From positions 17,004,849-17,068,848 of the forward strand of contig JAKZAP010000001.1 in the NCBI GenBank assembly GCA_023053575.1: a DNA stretch of 64,000 bases, read 5' to 3'. Source of the stretch: Branchinecta lynchi (taxonomy: Eukaryota; Arthropoda; Branchiopoda; Anostraca; Branchinectidae). A model generated the notes under the pieces. The model worked only from the letters and a program-made list of their open reading frames with translations, made no database searches and was not told the DNA's origin. Of this stretch, positions 1 to 11,522 are shown piece by piece (position 1 is the first letter of the stretch; each line of letters starts with the position of its first letter). Both the position numbers and the translations under genes were made by a program.

Positions 1-1067
1 AAGGATGTTTCTAGTTATTGACTGATGTTTATCTTACATTCCTACCTAAGACATTGCTGCAATGGAATCTGAGTTCAGGAGTGAATGAGGTGATTTCAGA
101 GTAATGACGTACACAATTAAAAAATTATTTTGGTTGATAGGAACAGGATATACAGGCTACTGAAGAAAAACTTGCGCTTCCAAATGGTGCAACAAGATTT
201 CAAGAATCCAGATCTTCTTCTCGAGATCGCATCAAATCTCGATAGGGTTTCGATCGAAAGCCTCAGAGGGTTTAAATTACCTTATTCTGTCATAAGTGGA
301 GGACTGAAACTCCAGCTCACAGCATGCTCCAGTGAATATTTTCGTTTGTTAAGATTCTTTGAACAATGCATACTTCTAATGATACTGTATTTGACCTAAG
401 AACAGGGAAAATCATAATCTATTCCAATGGGTGAATATATATTTAAATCTACAGGAGGGGTACCTGACCTCGTTTTTACCTACCTCGATTTTTGCCTGGA
501 AAATTTTAAAATGGGATGTACATACTGTCCAGACAGTCAAGAGTCAAAATATGACTTTTCTTAACAGTCCTGTGTCCAAAAATATTCAAACTCTATGCCT
601 TTTCTTTGTTTTGAAGCTGCTTTGAACAGGGATTTTTCTCGCTGTTGACTTTGTTAACTCTACCTGTTTCATCATTTTGTAGTCAATCGAGGTAAGGTTA
701 GAATGAAGGGATCTTCTTTGAAAAGAAAAATAGATTTAACTAGAAATATTGAAGCAATATTTATTTACCCAATTTGTAGACCATTCAATCAGCTTCAATC
801 TAGTATGTTTGTCATATTTGTTGGATCCTTTTTAAGCCAGACTGATTATTCTGAAGGATAGACTTCTCTGGAAATTTGAAATCTTGTTTGAGGCAGGTCT
901 GAGGTAGATACGAACCCCTCCTGTAGGCTATATTGCCTGTAAAAACATAGAGCCGAGCAGCCAGCAAGATGCCAGTGTTGTTTACATTTATAAACCATCC
1001 TAGGGACAATCAAATCCTATTTTAGGACCTCAATCACATGCCATCACAATTCAACTGTATGTCATTC
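1..1067. other. Intergenic, nothing recognised
   Basis: No gene or repeat family is recognised here. Short open frames exist on both strands but none has a recognisable domain or a supported exon structure. The stretch is AT-rich and ends at the CAGGGGCGGATCC terminus of the hAT remnant that follows. Confidence 0.4.
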
Positions 1068-2950
1068 CAGGGGCGGATCCAGCCATTCGTTCTAGTGGGG
1101 GTAGTGTCCCTTTTGTCGGCCACAAGGCTGATTTTTTTCGCGTCTTATTTAAAGGACAACTGATCAATGAAATCATACTTGAACACAACATGGAGAATGC
1201 ATTTACAGACATGGCCACGGAGAGCATTCTTCTCCTGAGCATGACGTTTTCAAAATAGGGATGTTCGTTTCTGAAGGTTTGCACATACAGACTCCAAGAC
1301 AAAAAGCGCAATTCATTCAAATCTTGTACAGCGCTGGCCGTACCATATTGGAATTTCTTCTAGATATACGTTTGGGCTTAACTGGTTAAAAATATTCTAG
1401 AAGAAGGGTTGATTGGAGACATTTGTTCATTTCTAAAATTGTTTGGTACTGAAATAAGGACAGATACAAAATGGAGCAAAAATCATAGCTTGGAAATACT
1501 ATTTCGTATTTGGATTGGGTTTTCTGCAGGCAATGTTAACGGAAGTCATACAGATAGGGATGATACTTGGTGCTCTTCATTCAGGTGTCCTTTGACGAAA
1601 ATGTGGTTTTCATATATTACAATAATGCTTACAGAAACTGTACTTGATCAACCGACAACCGTTTACAAGAAAAATTCAAGCTTCCTGGCTCGAAACTGGG
1701 ACTGGCTCGGGCTTGAAAAAGCTGAGCTTCTTGACAAGGAAAGGTTCAGGGCGTGGTTAAAGCAGGAACAACGAGACGTGTTTTTAGCTTTTTTCTGAAT
1801 TTCAGCTACAGCACCACAGTTATTTGATACTATCATTGCACACCCATCCGTCACAATTCCAACACAGTCAAGTAGATTCAAACCCATTTCTTCCAAAAGG
1901 CTTAGAACTAGCTGGCCAATCACTTTTCCGTTGACAGTCTGCTCTTTGTCTGCAGCATGATGAACGTCAACAAAACCTATGAAGTCCTAACGTCTATGGT
2001 TATCGAAGGCATAGTAGAGAGCTAAACTAAGTTGCGATGAATGTGATACATCTGTTGTCTCATCGAAAATGATGCTATAATACCTTGCTGACTTTACTCT
2101 CTCTAGAATGACACCTATAACTTCTTTCGCACAACAATCAATCAACTGGTTTTGAGTTGTTTTGCTGATAAAGGTAGCATTTTTTCAGTTGATTCTTTAA
2201 TTTACTGTCGCCACTTTCAACACGATAATGTAGGAGTTCTCGGAAGTTTCCTTTGTTGGAAAGCAGCATGTCATCCAAGTTTAAGCTGCCATCATCCAGA
2301 TGGCCACTCAGTGGAATATTCTACCTTCCTAAAAATATGATTGATTCCAGAATTGGCTTAAGCCTCTCTCTGTTTTCTCTTACTTGCTTCAATCACTGTT
2401 GTTGATGTGGTTATTTACAGATTCGTGCGGAAAATTGTAGGCTCTTAGAAACGACTTTCCAGCTTCTACTGCGTCACGATGGTACTGGGAAGTATCATGT
2501 ACTGTCAGGTCTCCATCTTTTCCCAGTAACTTAGCAAACTTTGTGACAGGCTTTGTGACCAGTTTTTGTACGGCAACCTGTCTATTTGAACCCCCGCTAT
2601 CCCCAGTTACAAAAAGAGGGCAGTATTTGCAAAAAAGGCTTTTTTGGGCAGCAGAATATACAAGCCAGAAGAAACTCTGCAAATGAGAATCGTTCAAGTA
2701 CATTTTTTCTTCTTTCCCCGCTGTAAATGAACAGAATCTGGCATTTGGTATCCAATCAGCAGTTACCATGGCCTCTCCAGAAGCTCGCCTTTTATTCGGT
2801 TGTCAATGGCATGGATTGCACCGACATGGATCCCAATATCATTTTCTAGAAGCACGGTAGGGGGCCGGGGTGTTGTTGGATGATCACTCAGAACGCTTAC
2901 AGGGTTACCAGAAGGTTGCAAAGTGTCAGGAACTTGCAACGGAATTTGCC
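1068..2950 (-). mobile_element. Decayed hAT-superfamily DNA transposon
   Basis: The left edge CAGGGGCGGATCCAG at 1068 has the form of a hAT terminal inverted repeat, and similar CAGGGGCGT termini occur at 37456 and 45776. Minus-strand frames inside read as a hAT transposase with a TTF-type zinc finger followed by a DUF4371-like RNase H fold. I could not find the opposite terminus or an 8-bp target duplication, so the right boundary is approximate. The C-terminal dimerisation region is unrecognisable between about 1100 and 1660. Confidence 0.6.
1663..2769 (-). pseudogene. hAT transposase / ZMYM6-like pseudogene
   Basis: Reading on the minus strand, 2769-2389 encodes about 126 residues with the TTF-type zinc-finger pattern: FCKYCPLF, a later H-D-T-S-Q-Y-H cluster and conserved A/F residues. 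After several stops and frameshifts the match resumes at 1980-1663 with GFVDVHHAADK, then LLEEMGLNLLDCVGIVTDG, then SRCSCFNHALNLSLS. This is the usual DUF4371 pattern of a target-recognition strand, a GxxxDG segment and a C-x-x-H-x-L-N-L helix. Between the blocks (2390-1980) the frame is broken repeatedly. This is a transposase family often mis-annotated as zinc-finger MYM or THAP12-like protein. It is clearly not functional in this copy. Confidence 0.7.
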
Positions 2951-3528
2951 CATGTTCGCCACTTCCAACAGACTAATTTAAGAGTTACTTGCAGTTACAG
3001 TTAAATTATCCATTCTGCGAGACTTTGAAATGACAAAGCTGTCAAGCGTCTTTTGTCCACGTTTTCCCGACATTTGTATCGCTTGAATGACGAAAGTCCT
3101 CGTGACATATACACATTCAGATTTCACTATGAACTGGAACAAAATATTTGTTTTCACATTTCAGGTCCAGTTGCGTTGCATCTTGGACAGGGAGGCGAGA
3201 ACTAGCTAAAATACAGTAGAGGTATGCTTATGTGAACGTTTGCTAACAGTGGACTTTGCCATTTTCATGCACTTGCTGTGTTTAAATCTAACTACTAGTT
3301 AGCCAGAGTAGGTAATTAAGGGCATCTGAAAACACCTGTATAGTTGTTTTGCATCTGCATTCTACCATTTAGCTCAAAACTGCACTGTGAACGTTTGCTA
3401 ACAGTGAACGATCGCCGAAGACAAAACTAGAACCCAAACCAGGCATTTTTTCCTATAAATGCTAGTAATAATCACTCACGCTTTTGTCACTTTTTGAATA
3501 TTTTGCTAATTCACCTATGAGTGACTCA
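2951..3528. other. Intergenic, no feature recognised
   Basis: No exon or named repeat is seen. A short direct repeat GTGAACGTTTGCTAACAGTG occurs near 3231 and again near 3388. Confidence 0.35.
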
Positions 3529-3824
3529 GAGCGTGTTCCACCCTCGTACCAATAGTAACTATTAGTTACTATTTCCGTTCCATCCTCACGAAAAGCTACT
3601 ATGCTGACCGTTCCAACCTTCTCCGAATAGTAACTAATAGTTACTATTTGCTTACCATGCTCGGGAGCGTAGTAACTATGCATCTCTGTAACGTGATTGG
3701 TCGGATTCGCCCATGGCAACGATATCCCGCTGGAAAATAGAAAGATCGTTCCAGCTTTGACGGCAAAAAGCCAGAATTTCTGATGTAGGCGTAGTAACTA
3801 AGGTAAGTAGGGTGGAACACGCTC
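3529..3824. mobile_element. MITE, family E copy 1 (TCA target duplication)
   Basis: This is a 296-bp element. It starts GAGCGTGTTCCACCC and ends with the inverse, GGGTGGAACACGCTC. It is flanked by TCA on each side (3526-3528 and 3825-3827). The interior has several TAGTTACTA motifs. A second copy of identical length lies at 34801-35096 with a different 3-bp flank (CGT). A 3-bp duplication suggests a PIF/Harbinger-type relationship, though those usually target TTA. No coding capacity is seen. Confidence 0.85.
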
Positions 3825-4225
3825 TCAGCTGACACCTCTGTTTTGTTTTTTAGAATTTGAAAAGTTTGCCGGGAGGAACACACCTTCAATGGAGAAGATG
3901 GCAGTCCGAACCGTCAGATGCCCTCAAAAGAGGAAGGACCTTTTTAATAAATTCAAAATCAAAGAAATTTAATTGAAGTTCTGCTTCAAGCTTGTGCCAG
4001 GATACAATGACCCTGAAATAGTTGGCTGTTAGCTGATATCAAACAATATTAAGTACCGTATGACTTTCGGTTCACCATCATCTTGAAAAAGGAGTTCCAT
4101 TGTTGTTGCTCACTATGAAGAAGGTAAAAAGTAAGAGCCTAGATTTGATCTTCCTTCCTTCCTTCAGATTAAGTCACATTCTCGTTTTTCAAATTTCACG
4201 GGGTCTTACATAAGGGAACATCTAA

Positions 4226-4440
4226 TTAGGGAACCGGGAGCCGTACTTTCTGCCCTATGGGCTACGGAACCGGTAGTTTTCACGGAAATCAAACCATATA
4301 AGCTGCGATTCCGGGACCTGCGTGGAATATAGAACTTGGAAATTAGGGAACCGGGAGCCGTACTTTCTGCCTTATGGGCTACGGAACCGGTAGTCCTCAC
4401 GGAAACCAAACCATATAAGCTGCGATTCCGGGATCTGACG
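4226..4440. repeat. Two tandem copies of a ~116-bp unit
   Basis: A unit with GGGAACCGGGAGCCGTAC, then GGGCTACGGAACCGG and GCTGCGATTCCGGGA occurs twice, from about 4226 and again from about 4342, with only a few substitutions. Further degenerate CCGG-rich sequence continues to about 4640. Frames open on the minus strand here are by-products of the repeat. Confidence 0.7.
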
Positions 4441-4669
4441 TCGTTGACTAACGGTAACTTGTATTTGGCGATTTGCTGGCTCCCGTTCCGGTAGTAAGTT
4501 GAAGTAGCTCCCGGAAACTTCATCGCACCAGTTTCTCGTCCGGTAGTCTCACAGAATTATATACTCAGAAGCCAGGGAGCCGGTACTTGATACCGGAAAC
4601 TGTATAGTTGGAGCTTGTGTCCCGGTATGCCGGGATTTTCACTGACTTATAATAGAAAATAACATAGGA

Positions 4670-5643
4670 AACAAGACCAAAGGTTTCGATGGGATCCCAA
4701 AAATCTAGTATTTGATCCAGACAATTGCGAACGAACTACCATACTTGTCCAAAAAAAAAAGGTCAGAAACGAATTCAGCGTATCACCTTATCTGTATAAA
4801 AACATCTAATCAACTTCAAGTAAAAGTTCAACTTATAAAAAAAAATCCGGTTTCAACCGGATTCCAAACGAACTATATGTCCAGGTAGAAAAAAAGATTG
4901 TCATATCCAGATTCAGCGTGTTTTCTTACCCCTAAATCTGTCATCTAATCAACTTCAAATAAAACTTTTGCTTTTAACAGATTTTCCGGTTTGGCCTGAT
5001 TCCGGTCGAACAAGTTGTCCTGGTAGAAAATACTGTTCCCATAAGGGTTCAGCATGTCTTCTTACCCCTCAATCGAACATCTAATCAACTTGAAACAAAA
5101 CTTTTACTTTGAAATAACTTTCCGGTTTTGGCCGAAATGGTTTTCACCATCATGTTCAGCTTGTCTTCTTATCCCTCAATCGAACATCTAATCAACTTCA
5201 AATAAAACTTTTACTTTTAACAAACTTTCCGGTTTTGGCCGGGTTCCGGGCGAACTACTTGTCCGATGACAAAATGGTTTTCACCATCGTGTTCAGCATG
5301 TCTTTTTACCCCATAATCGACTATCATTATATGTTTACCTTAAATTACCTTAAATTACCTTAAATTGCAGCTTGGAGCAAAATAAGGATTTCTCCTGTAG
5401 ATTTGCTACAGAAACAAAAATATATTATTTGCCCCTTAAATTAAACCCTCTCCCCCCCCCCTAAATGTAGGGCTACAGAGCCCATCTAGGAACTTGACCT
5501 TACTCTTGACACAAACAATCCTCACACCAAGTTTCATCAAAATATCTCATTCCCTTCGAGAGTTATAGTGCTTACAGACAGACAGACGGACAACTTTTGT
5601 GATGTCATAGGTATCCCTCCACTTACGTTTTGGGATCTCAAAA
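4670..5643 (-). mobile_element. Family A element, minus orientation
   Basis: It begins with the reversed A 3' terminus (AACAAGACCAAAGG then GATGGGATCCCAAAAA) and ends with the reversed 5' terminus (ACTTACGTTTTGGGATC). Inside are several copies of the A core monomer, recognisable by CCGGATTCCGG and AGCATGTCTTCTTACCCC, and the GACAGACGGACAAC microsatellite remnant near the right end. A small TTACCTTAAA repeat lies near 5337-5366. Confidence 0.85.
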
Positions 5644-6045
5644 ATCCACTGCCGGAACTCATATATTGCGAGTTAAGGTACCGGTAGCAACAACTATTTG
5701 GTTGAAATTGACCAGCTCATGCACACAGATAGCTATGGGCTAAGGTTCCGGTACTGCCAAAAAAAAAAAAAAAAAAAATTGAACTCACGGACCCATGTGA
5801 GTGCAGACTAGGAAACCGGACGTGAATATTTCTAACTCAAGGAACCCAACTCTTGTGGTAGGGTTCCGGTAGTGCCAAAAATTAGAATCACCTACCTGAA
5901 TCCAAGTTCATATTGACAAGTATTTGTGAGTTCGTAACTTCCAGTTTTGGCACTACCGGAACCCTAACCAATCACCATCTGTGTCCGTGAGCTGGTCATT
6001 TTCATCAAATAGTAGCTTTCAATATATGGGTTCCGGTAGTGGATT
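5644..6045. mobile_element. Fold-back (inverted-repeat) MITE
   Basis: The left arm starts ATCCACTGCCGGAACTCATA and the right arm ends with the near-inverse, TATGGGTTCCGGTAGTGGAT. Further in, AGCTCATGCACACAG pairs with CTGTGTCCGTGAGCT. The loop includes a poly-A run near 5760 and repeated TTCCGGTAGTGCC motifs. The left edge abuts the end of the preceding A element. Confidence 0.65.
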
Positions 6046-6094
6046 TTTTCTCATGTTATTTTTTCGAAGTCAATATATTTATAGCCGGTAGAAG

Positions 6095-6296
6095 CTTCAG
6101 TTATTTATTACATGTTTGTTTCCTTCCCCGAAGTTAAACTAGAAGTAAGAGGACTGACAGCCTGACGAGGACACTTGCCGAGAAGGGCCGAAATATCGCT
6201 GATATAGAATCGTAGCTGACGTATCCGTTGAAAACATTGTTGGAATAAATGTTTCAAAGTCAGCTTGGGCTCAAAGAATATTTATACATGTTTTAT
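6095..6296 (+). mobile_element. Family C element (hammerhead-like core)
   Basis: It contains the family C landmarks in order: GTTTGTTTCCTTCCCCGAAG, GACAGCCTGACGAGGAC, AGAAGGGCCGAAATATCGC, ATCGTAGCTGACGTATCCG and GTTTCAAAGTCAGCTTGGGC. CTGACGA followed by a G/C hairpin and GAAA matches the conserved core of hammerhead ribozymes, which are known from Penelope-like retroelements. Catalytic competence is inference only. Confidence 0.6.
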
Positions 6297-6518
6297 TGGG
6301 TTCTGGGGTAAATAGATAAAATTCACGTGGTAAAAGCCAAGAAAAGAGCGTAGCTTGGTCGACAACCAAGGTCATTCAACAGGAAATAATTTATATATAA
6401 TTTAGGGAAACATAAAAACCGTAAAAATCGGTCGAAGTGATCGAACTTTTCCGAAAACAGAAAAGGGCATACACGAAATAACTAAAAACTGTGAGGTACG
6501 GGACTTCCTAAAAGTGTG

Positions 6519-6917
6519 TTCTCGCCGTTCCCCGAGGACTCCTCGGGGATTCGAAGGGAACGGCGAGAATAGAGGGAGTCACTCCACGAGGACTCCGCCT
6601 AGGAAAACAACGAGAACACGGAGAATGCTTCTAAAATGGATTTTGTTCGAAAAAAAGAATGTGCAGTTGAGAAATTACTGGATCCACTTTATTTTGGGAT
6701 TTGTTTATTCTGATTCTTTTTATTTAATTTCACATTGCACAAACACTGGCAAAAATTGATTCCCCTCCGAATATGAAAGGGAGTCCTTTTTGACGATGGT
6801 GATGATAATCAGAGCATTTACCGCCCGTGGGGACTCGGGAGAATAGTGGAAGTGGTTCCCCGGGACAAACAAAAACGCGGCTACTCCTTAAGCGGAAACC
6901 TCAGGGAACGTCGAGAA
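6519..6917. mobile_element. MITE, family D copy 1
   Basis: About 399 bp, bounded by TTCTCGCCGTTCCCCGAGG on the left and its imperfect inverse (GGGAACGTCGAGAA) on the right. An internal inverted copy of the terminus lies near 6555. A second copy is at 43617-44018 with the same interior order. No transposase is encoded. Confidence 0.75.
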
Positions 6918-7503
6918 CACGTCTTGTGAAGGCGTTTGTGAACCTGCAATTGGCTGGAAAAGGTATCCTAACTATTTTTGATCGTATGATTATATTTTTC
7001 GCATACTTGTTTGAAAAGATATTACAGCTTAAAGTCTACAAACTCTTATTACAAAAGCGAATTATGCTTTCTATTGGTTGGTTTTCCATAAAGCGTCATA
7101 GCCAATCAAAAGTAGAAAAGACTAATTTTTTCTTTAAAAAAGCAATTAACATCTTACTTTCAAAACTCTGTTAGAAAAATATTATTGAACTAGTTGGCAA
7201 AATTTCTACCATTAACAGGCTCATAATTGTCATCATATTCCAATAAGTATCTGTTAACTCGGGAATCTAAATCAAAAGTCCTTTACCTCCCGCTGTTAAA
7301 CTCATTTTGTTAGCTCCCTTCCATGAAAGAAAATTCCGTTTTCTTCTTGTTTGTCCTGCCATCTTTCAAACTGAAAAGTTTGTGAATTGTGACTCATCAC
7401 TATGGAGGAGTCACATCATTATATAAATTTGTCGAAAAGGAAAAAGATGTTCTGGAGTTCTGCCAGAGTAAGTAAATAATTTAATCTCTGTTTTTGTTTT
7501 CTT

Positions 7504-7585
7504 TGTTAGCCTGTCTCAGACCAACTGGATGCTCGTAAGCTTTTCTTGGTTAGCCTGTCTCAGACCAACTGAATGCTCATAAGCT
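7504..7585. repeat. Short direct duplication
   Basis: GTTAGCCTGTCTCAGACCAA followed by CTGGATGCTCGTAAGCTT occurs twice about 52 bp apart with few differences. No function is apparent. Confidence 0.6.
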
Positions 7586-7965
7586 ACAATCCTATTTGCA
7601 TAAGCTTAGTGAAGAAATGATTTCTTAATTCCCTTAATTAATTTCTTTTGATAATTCTGTGAATAATTTCTGAACTCTTTCTAATACCAATCTAATTTAA
7701 TACCAAACAGTTTTACTTTCACCTGACTAACTTACCTGACTAAACCCAGCAAATCAGCATTAGAACTTAGCCTAGTCTGGTGAGTGCTATGCTATGTCTC
7801 CTGAAAGGTTGAGGTGTAAATACTGTGGTTATAAATTCTACAGTGAGTTGTTTCTTGAGAAACATTATGCGATAGATGTTTCGTTCTTGTGGAGATTGAT
7901 CGAGATACGCTTGTCAGAAAAGATTTTATAAAGTAGTTTTGTAAGTCAAGTTTGGATGTCCACAT

Positions 7966-8289
7966 CAGTCTACCACAAATCCCTGATTTTTGGATACCCT
8001 ATGCCAAACGCTGGGTATATCTAGCATTTAGCATAGCCTATGCCTAACGCTGGATACCCTATGCCAAACGCTGGATACCTGTTGGTAACCTAATCCTGAC
8101 CTACCTCAATAGAAAGGAGTTCTGATTGGTTGATTTTTTAGCTTCACTCAAATCATCAATATTTTACTGAGTTACAGTATCCAGCACCTAGCATAGTGTA
8201 TCTAGCGTTAGGCATAGGGTATGCCAAACGCTAGACATATCCGGCGTTTGGCATAGGGTATCCAAAAATCAGGGGTTTGTGGTTGACTG
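7966..8289. mobile_element. hAT-type MITE with 8-bp target duplication
   Basis: The terminus CAGTCTACCACAAATCCC is mirrored at the right end (GGGTTTGTGGTTGACTG). An exact GTCCACAT lies on both sides (7958-7965 and 8290-8297). The 324-bp interior is largely palindromic, with repeated ACCCTATGCCAAACGCTGG units. An 8-bp duplication and CA...TG termini fit the hAT superfamily. Confidence 0.85.
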
Positions 8290-8550
8290 GTCCACATCCA
8301 GTTGGTTCATCCTTCTGATACTGTGAATCCCCCATTGTCTTGTCCTGGTCTTGTCTTGGGTTTTTTAATCCTACTTCATCTTCTGACACTGCATCCATTC
8401 CTGAACCTTTACCTATCCTGTACCTATCCCTCAGCCACCCATACCATCTCAATTCCCAATTTTTGTTGTTGATGATACTGATATTGGAGAAAAAATGTTT
8501 GTTGCTATTTTCCTGATGTGACAGTTGAGCGGGAAGAAGCAAAGCTTTTC

Positions 8551-8875
8551 CTTATGTAAGTAATTTATTTATGACCCAACATTTTGAAAAGGCAGAGTAA
8601 ATGAAGAAAATAAACAAAATAAACAAAACACATAAACACGCAGAAAAAAGATAGGCCACTTCATTTTTAATCTTCGGTCAGGAAGCAGTGGACGACTTTG
8701 TGCGCTGGTTGGGCCCTGTTGTCCATGATTTTTGAAAGCGATGAGGAAACATCCCAAAGGGTCACACATGCATCTTGAATTTTGAATTTCTCCGTCAATG
8801 TATGGTTATGACATAATTTGGTTAAGTGGAGCAGGTGCTTCGCATATTTAAAATAACATGATCTCATCTTTTTAA
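8551..8875 (-). mobile_element. Retroposon-like 3' end with (ACTT)n tail, copy 1
   Basis: On the minus strand this matches the repeat at 63497-63885. It has a short frame that reads MRSCYFKYAKHLLHL at its start and KIMDNRAQPAH further on, then an AT-rich tail, a TTATTTATGACCC block and an ACTT-type microsatellite end. The organisation is that of a non-LTR retroelement or SINE-like 3' terminus. The family is not identified. Confidence 0.6.
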
Positions 8876-9888
8876 TCTTCAGTATTAAGCTTCAATATCT
8901 CCACACAGTCAGTAAGAAGGCTTCTGATGAAATTATTGCTGGAATTCAGAAACTTCAACCTTTATGTCAAGCACACTGTTCTGGTTCTGATCCAGGAGTT
9001 TATGACTCAAAGGATAAGAGAATTGTTTTTTACCATTGCAACCTACATCTACCAACAGTTTGACCATATTGCTTTACAAAATAGTTTTTCAAGTGGAAAG
9101 GAAGAAATAAGAGAATTCTGTGGGTACAGAGTATAATTACATGAAAATCTGAATGCTATGATGGGAGACCCTGAAATACTATCCTGGTAGTTTCAAGGAA
9201 AGAAGTACAAGGTTTCAAATACTGTCAGTTATACTGATGCTTCTTCTAAAAAGAATTTGTGTTGTGCTGCGTTAAGTTGTGCTCTCTAATTTGTTGTTGA
9301 TAAGTCTCAAGTTATCAATTCGCCTTATTCTGGCTCAGCATTAAAAGTGGACTAGATTCTGTTAGTCCCCCATTGTCTCAAAATCAACACAATCAACACT
9401 TATGTGTGTCTATAGACAGTCTTGTAAGTCGGGTCTATAGGGTAATGGGTAACTTACATTTTCTATACTACCTGCAGTCTATACTACCTGCAGGGAGCAG
9501 ATTCCAGTTTCTACTCATCAACCTGAGAGATATTTTACTATGTCTGTCAGATGTGCTGATGGTGAGACATAGGGGAAATAATAGAAACTAGTCCGCTTGG
9601 AATTGGAAGTACTTACTGTGATTTTTTTTCTTGTTGTTTTATTTGTGCCATGATTTTAACTCGATGTGTTTACTATGATTTGTTTCCCTTTCCACAACCA
9701 ATTTGACCTCAATCTTTATGCTTATAAGCTTACTGTCATTATTTTCTTGATGAGTTATTTCGAAGATTACTGTGATTGTTTTCTTGATGCCTTATTTACG
9801 AGTTTCCAAAGCGTACAAAGTTATATGTAATTATTAAAATCCATGGTTTCTTGAATAGCTCAGTTCTTATGTCACTTGCAGCTTTGCT
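8876..9888. other. Intergenic, no feature recognised
   Basis: The open frames here show no domain. A small direct repeat TATACTACCTGCAG occurs twice near 9465-9495. Confidence 0.35.
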
Positions 9889-11377
9889 CAAGTGCCATAT
9901 ACAGATCACTTTTCGGTCTGTTGGTCGATCGGTCTGTCGGTTCACTGTTCTGGAGTTAGGGTACTTCCAGAAAGTTAGGACGATGAAACTTGGCAGGCAT
10001 ATAAGGGACCCACCAAACTAACTTGTAAATAGTCACTTCCCCAATCCGACCACCGAGGGGGGAATGGAGGGATGGAGAATCCGGAATGTTGAGGTATCTA
10101 TAACTTTCGAACGGGTTATAGGATCTTAATGAAACTTTACATTAACAATCTCGTGTCTCAGATCTCCCACTTCGAGTCCGGAACGGATCCGATGAATGTG
10201 GGGGGGGGGGGAGTCGGGGGGGAGAACCGTAAATATTGTGACACGATTAGACTGGAGCGATTGGGATGAAACTTGGTGGGAAGAACAAGCACCTGCCCTA
10301 GATACATCAGCGACGGAACCGGGCCGGATTTGGACCTGGAGAGGGGGAGGGGGGGGGCTAAGACGATGAAAATTGGCTTGACCATTTGAGGCTTCGCTTA
10401 AAATAGTCAGTTCCCCAATCTGACCATCGTGGGGAGGGGGGGGGGGGGTGGAGAATCCTGAGTCTTAAGGCATGTATAACTTTCGAAGGGGTGATCGGAT
10501 CTGAATGAAACTTGATATTTGGAAAAGCCTCGTATCTCAAATTTCCAAGATCAGTTCCGACCAGATCCCATGAATGTGGGGTGGGGGTGGTTGAAGGGGA
10601 GAACCGGAAATCTTGTGACACCCTTAGAGTGGAGCGATGAAACTTGGCGGGAAGAGCAAGCACAAGCCATAGATACGTCACAGTACCGGACCAGATTCGG
10701 GCACCTTTGGGGGAGTTGTATGGGGTGTGGGTTCGAAATTCCGGTCACCGCGAGTTAAGATACTTCCGGATCCGCAAGGACGATGAAACTCGACTTTGAA
10801 CTCAGAGACTTAACAAGATTGGCTTAGAAATTGTCATTTCTCAGATTCGACCATCCCTTGAAGTACTATTAAAGCAAAATATACTTTTTCATGATCCCCA
10901 TTATCGTTTATGCCTCAAAGATTTTGCTAAGAAATGAATTTTTAGCACCCTTAAATTACATATCTTACCGAAAAGTAAAAAAAACACTTTTGACCAAAAG
11001 ATATAATTATATTCGTGATCCCCAAGGGCCTATGATCCGTTTTGCCTCAAGGGTTTTGTGATTTTCTTAAAGTAAAAACAATTATTTTGAGCTAAATACA
11101 TATTTTCATGATTTCGATGAGCTTATCATCATTTGTGAAAGAGTGTTCGTTACGGATGAATGTTCTAGCGCCCTTAAAGTTAGCATCATCACAGCCAAAT
11201 GCATAAATAGAATAGTTTTTAAGAACGATCCATTCTCACGATTTCAAAGGACCCATGATCATTCTTATCTCAAGGGGTCTGCTTACAAATGAACACAACT
11301 AACGCACGAACTGGCAAATTCCTATTTTCATCCTCTGATACAGCGTTGCAAGTGCCATATGAGCTTCTAGATCTTGT
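9889..11377 (+). mobile_element. Family B element
   Basis: It opens with CAAGTGCCATAT, followed by a GGTCTGT/CGGTCTGTCGG microsatellite. It then carries repeated GATGAAACTTGG modules with G-tracts and CCGGA motifs. The distal half, rich in ATGATC and AGGGTTTTG, leads to the right end, where CAAGTGCCATAT recurs before a GAGCT...TCTTG hairpin. It encodes no protein. The terminal CTTGTT is mutated to CTTGTC here. Confidence 0.8.
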
Positions 11378-11522
11378 CTTCGAAACTCTTAATGAATAAA
11401 ATATTAGCTTATAAAGTCATTATTGTTGACTATACATGTATATAAATGGTAATGGTGATAAGGGATAGGAGAAGAATTTCTGTGAGATTGCTGCAGTAAG
11501 AAGCCTTTTCAGAAAACTCACG

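Noticed and set aside
141..245. Possible terminal exon (34 codons ending in a stop, after a TAG acceptor)
   Set aside because: The frame is short, the acceptor lacks a good pyrimidine tract, and no upstream exon is available in the window to test the phase.
1051..1320. 89-residue minus-strand frame at the left end of the hAT remnant
   Set aside because: It runs across the element terminus and shows no match to the transposase C-terminal dimerisation region.
10158..10758. Pro-rich open frames around the B element at 10.1-10.8 kb
   Set aside because: They arise from G/C-tract tandem modules of family B, with equivalents in every B copy and no domain or exon signals.
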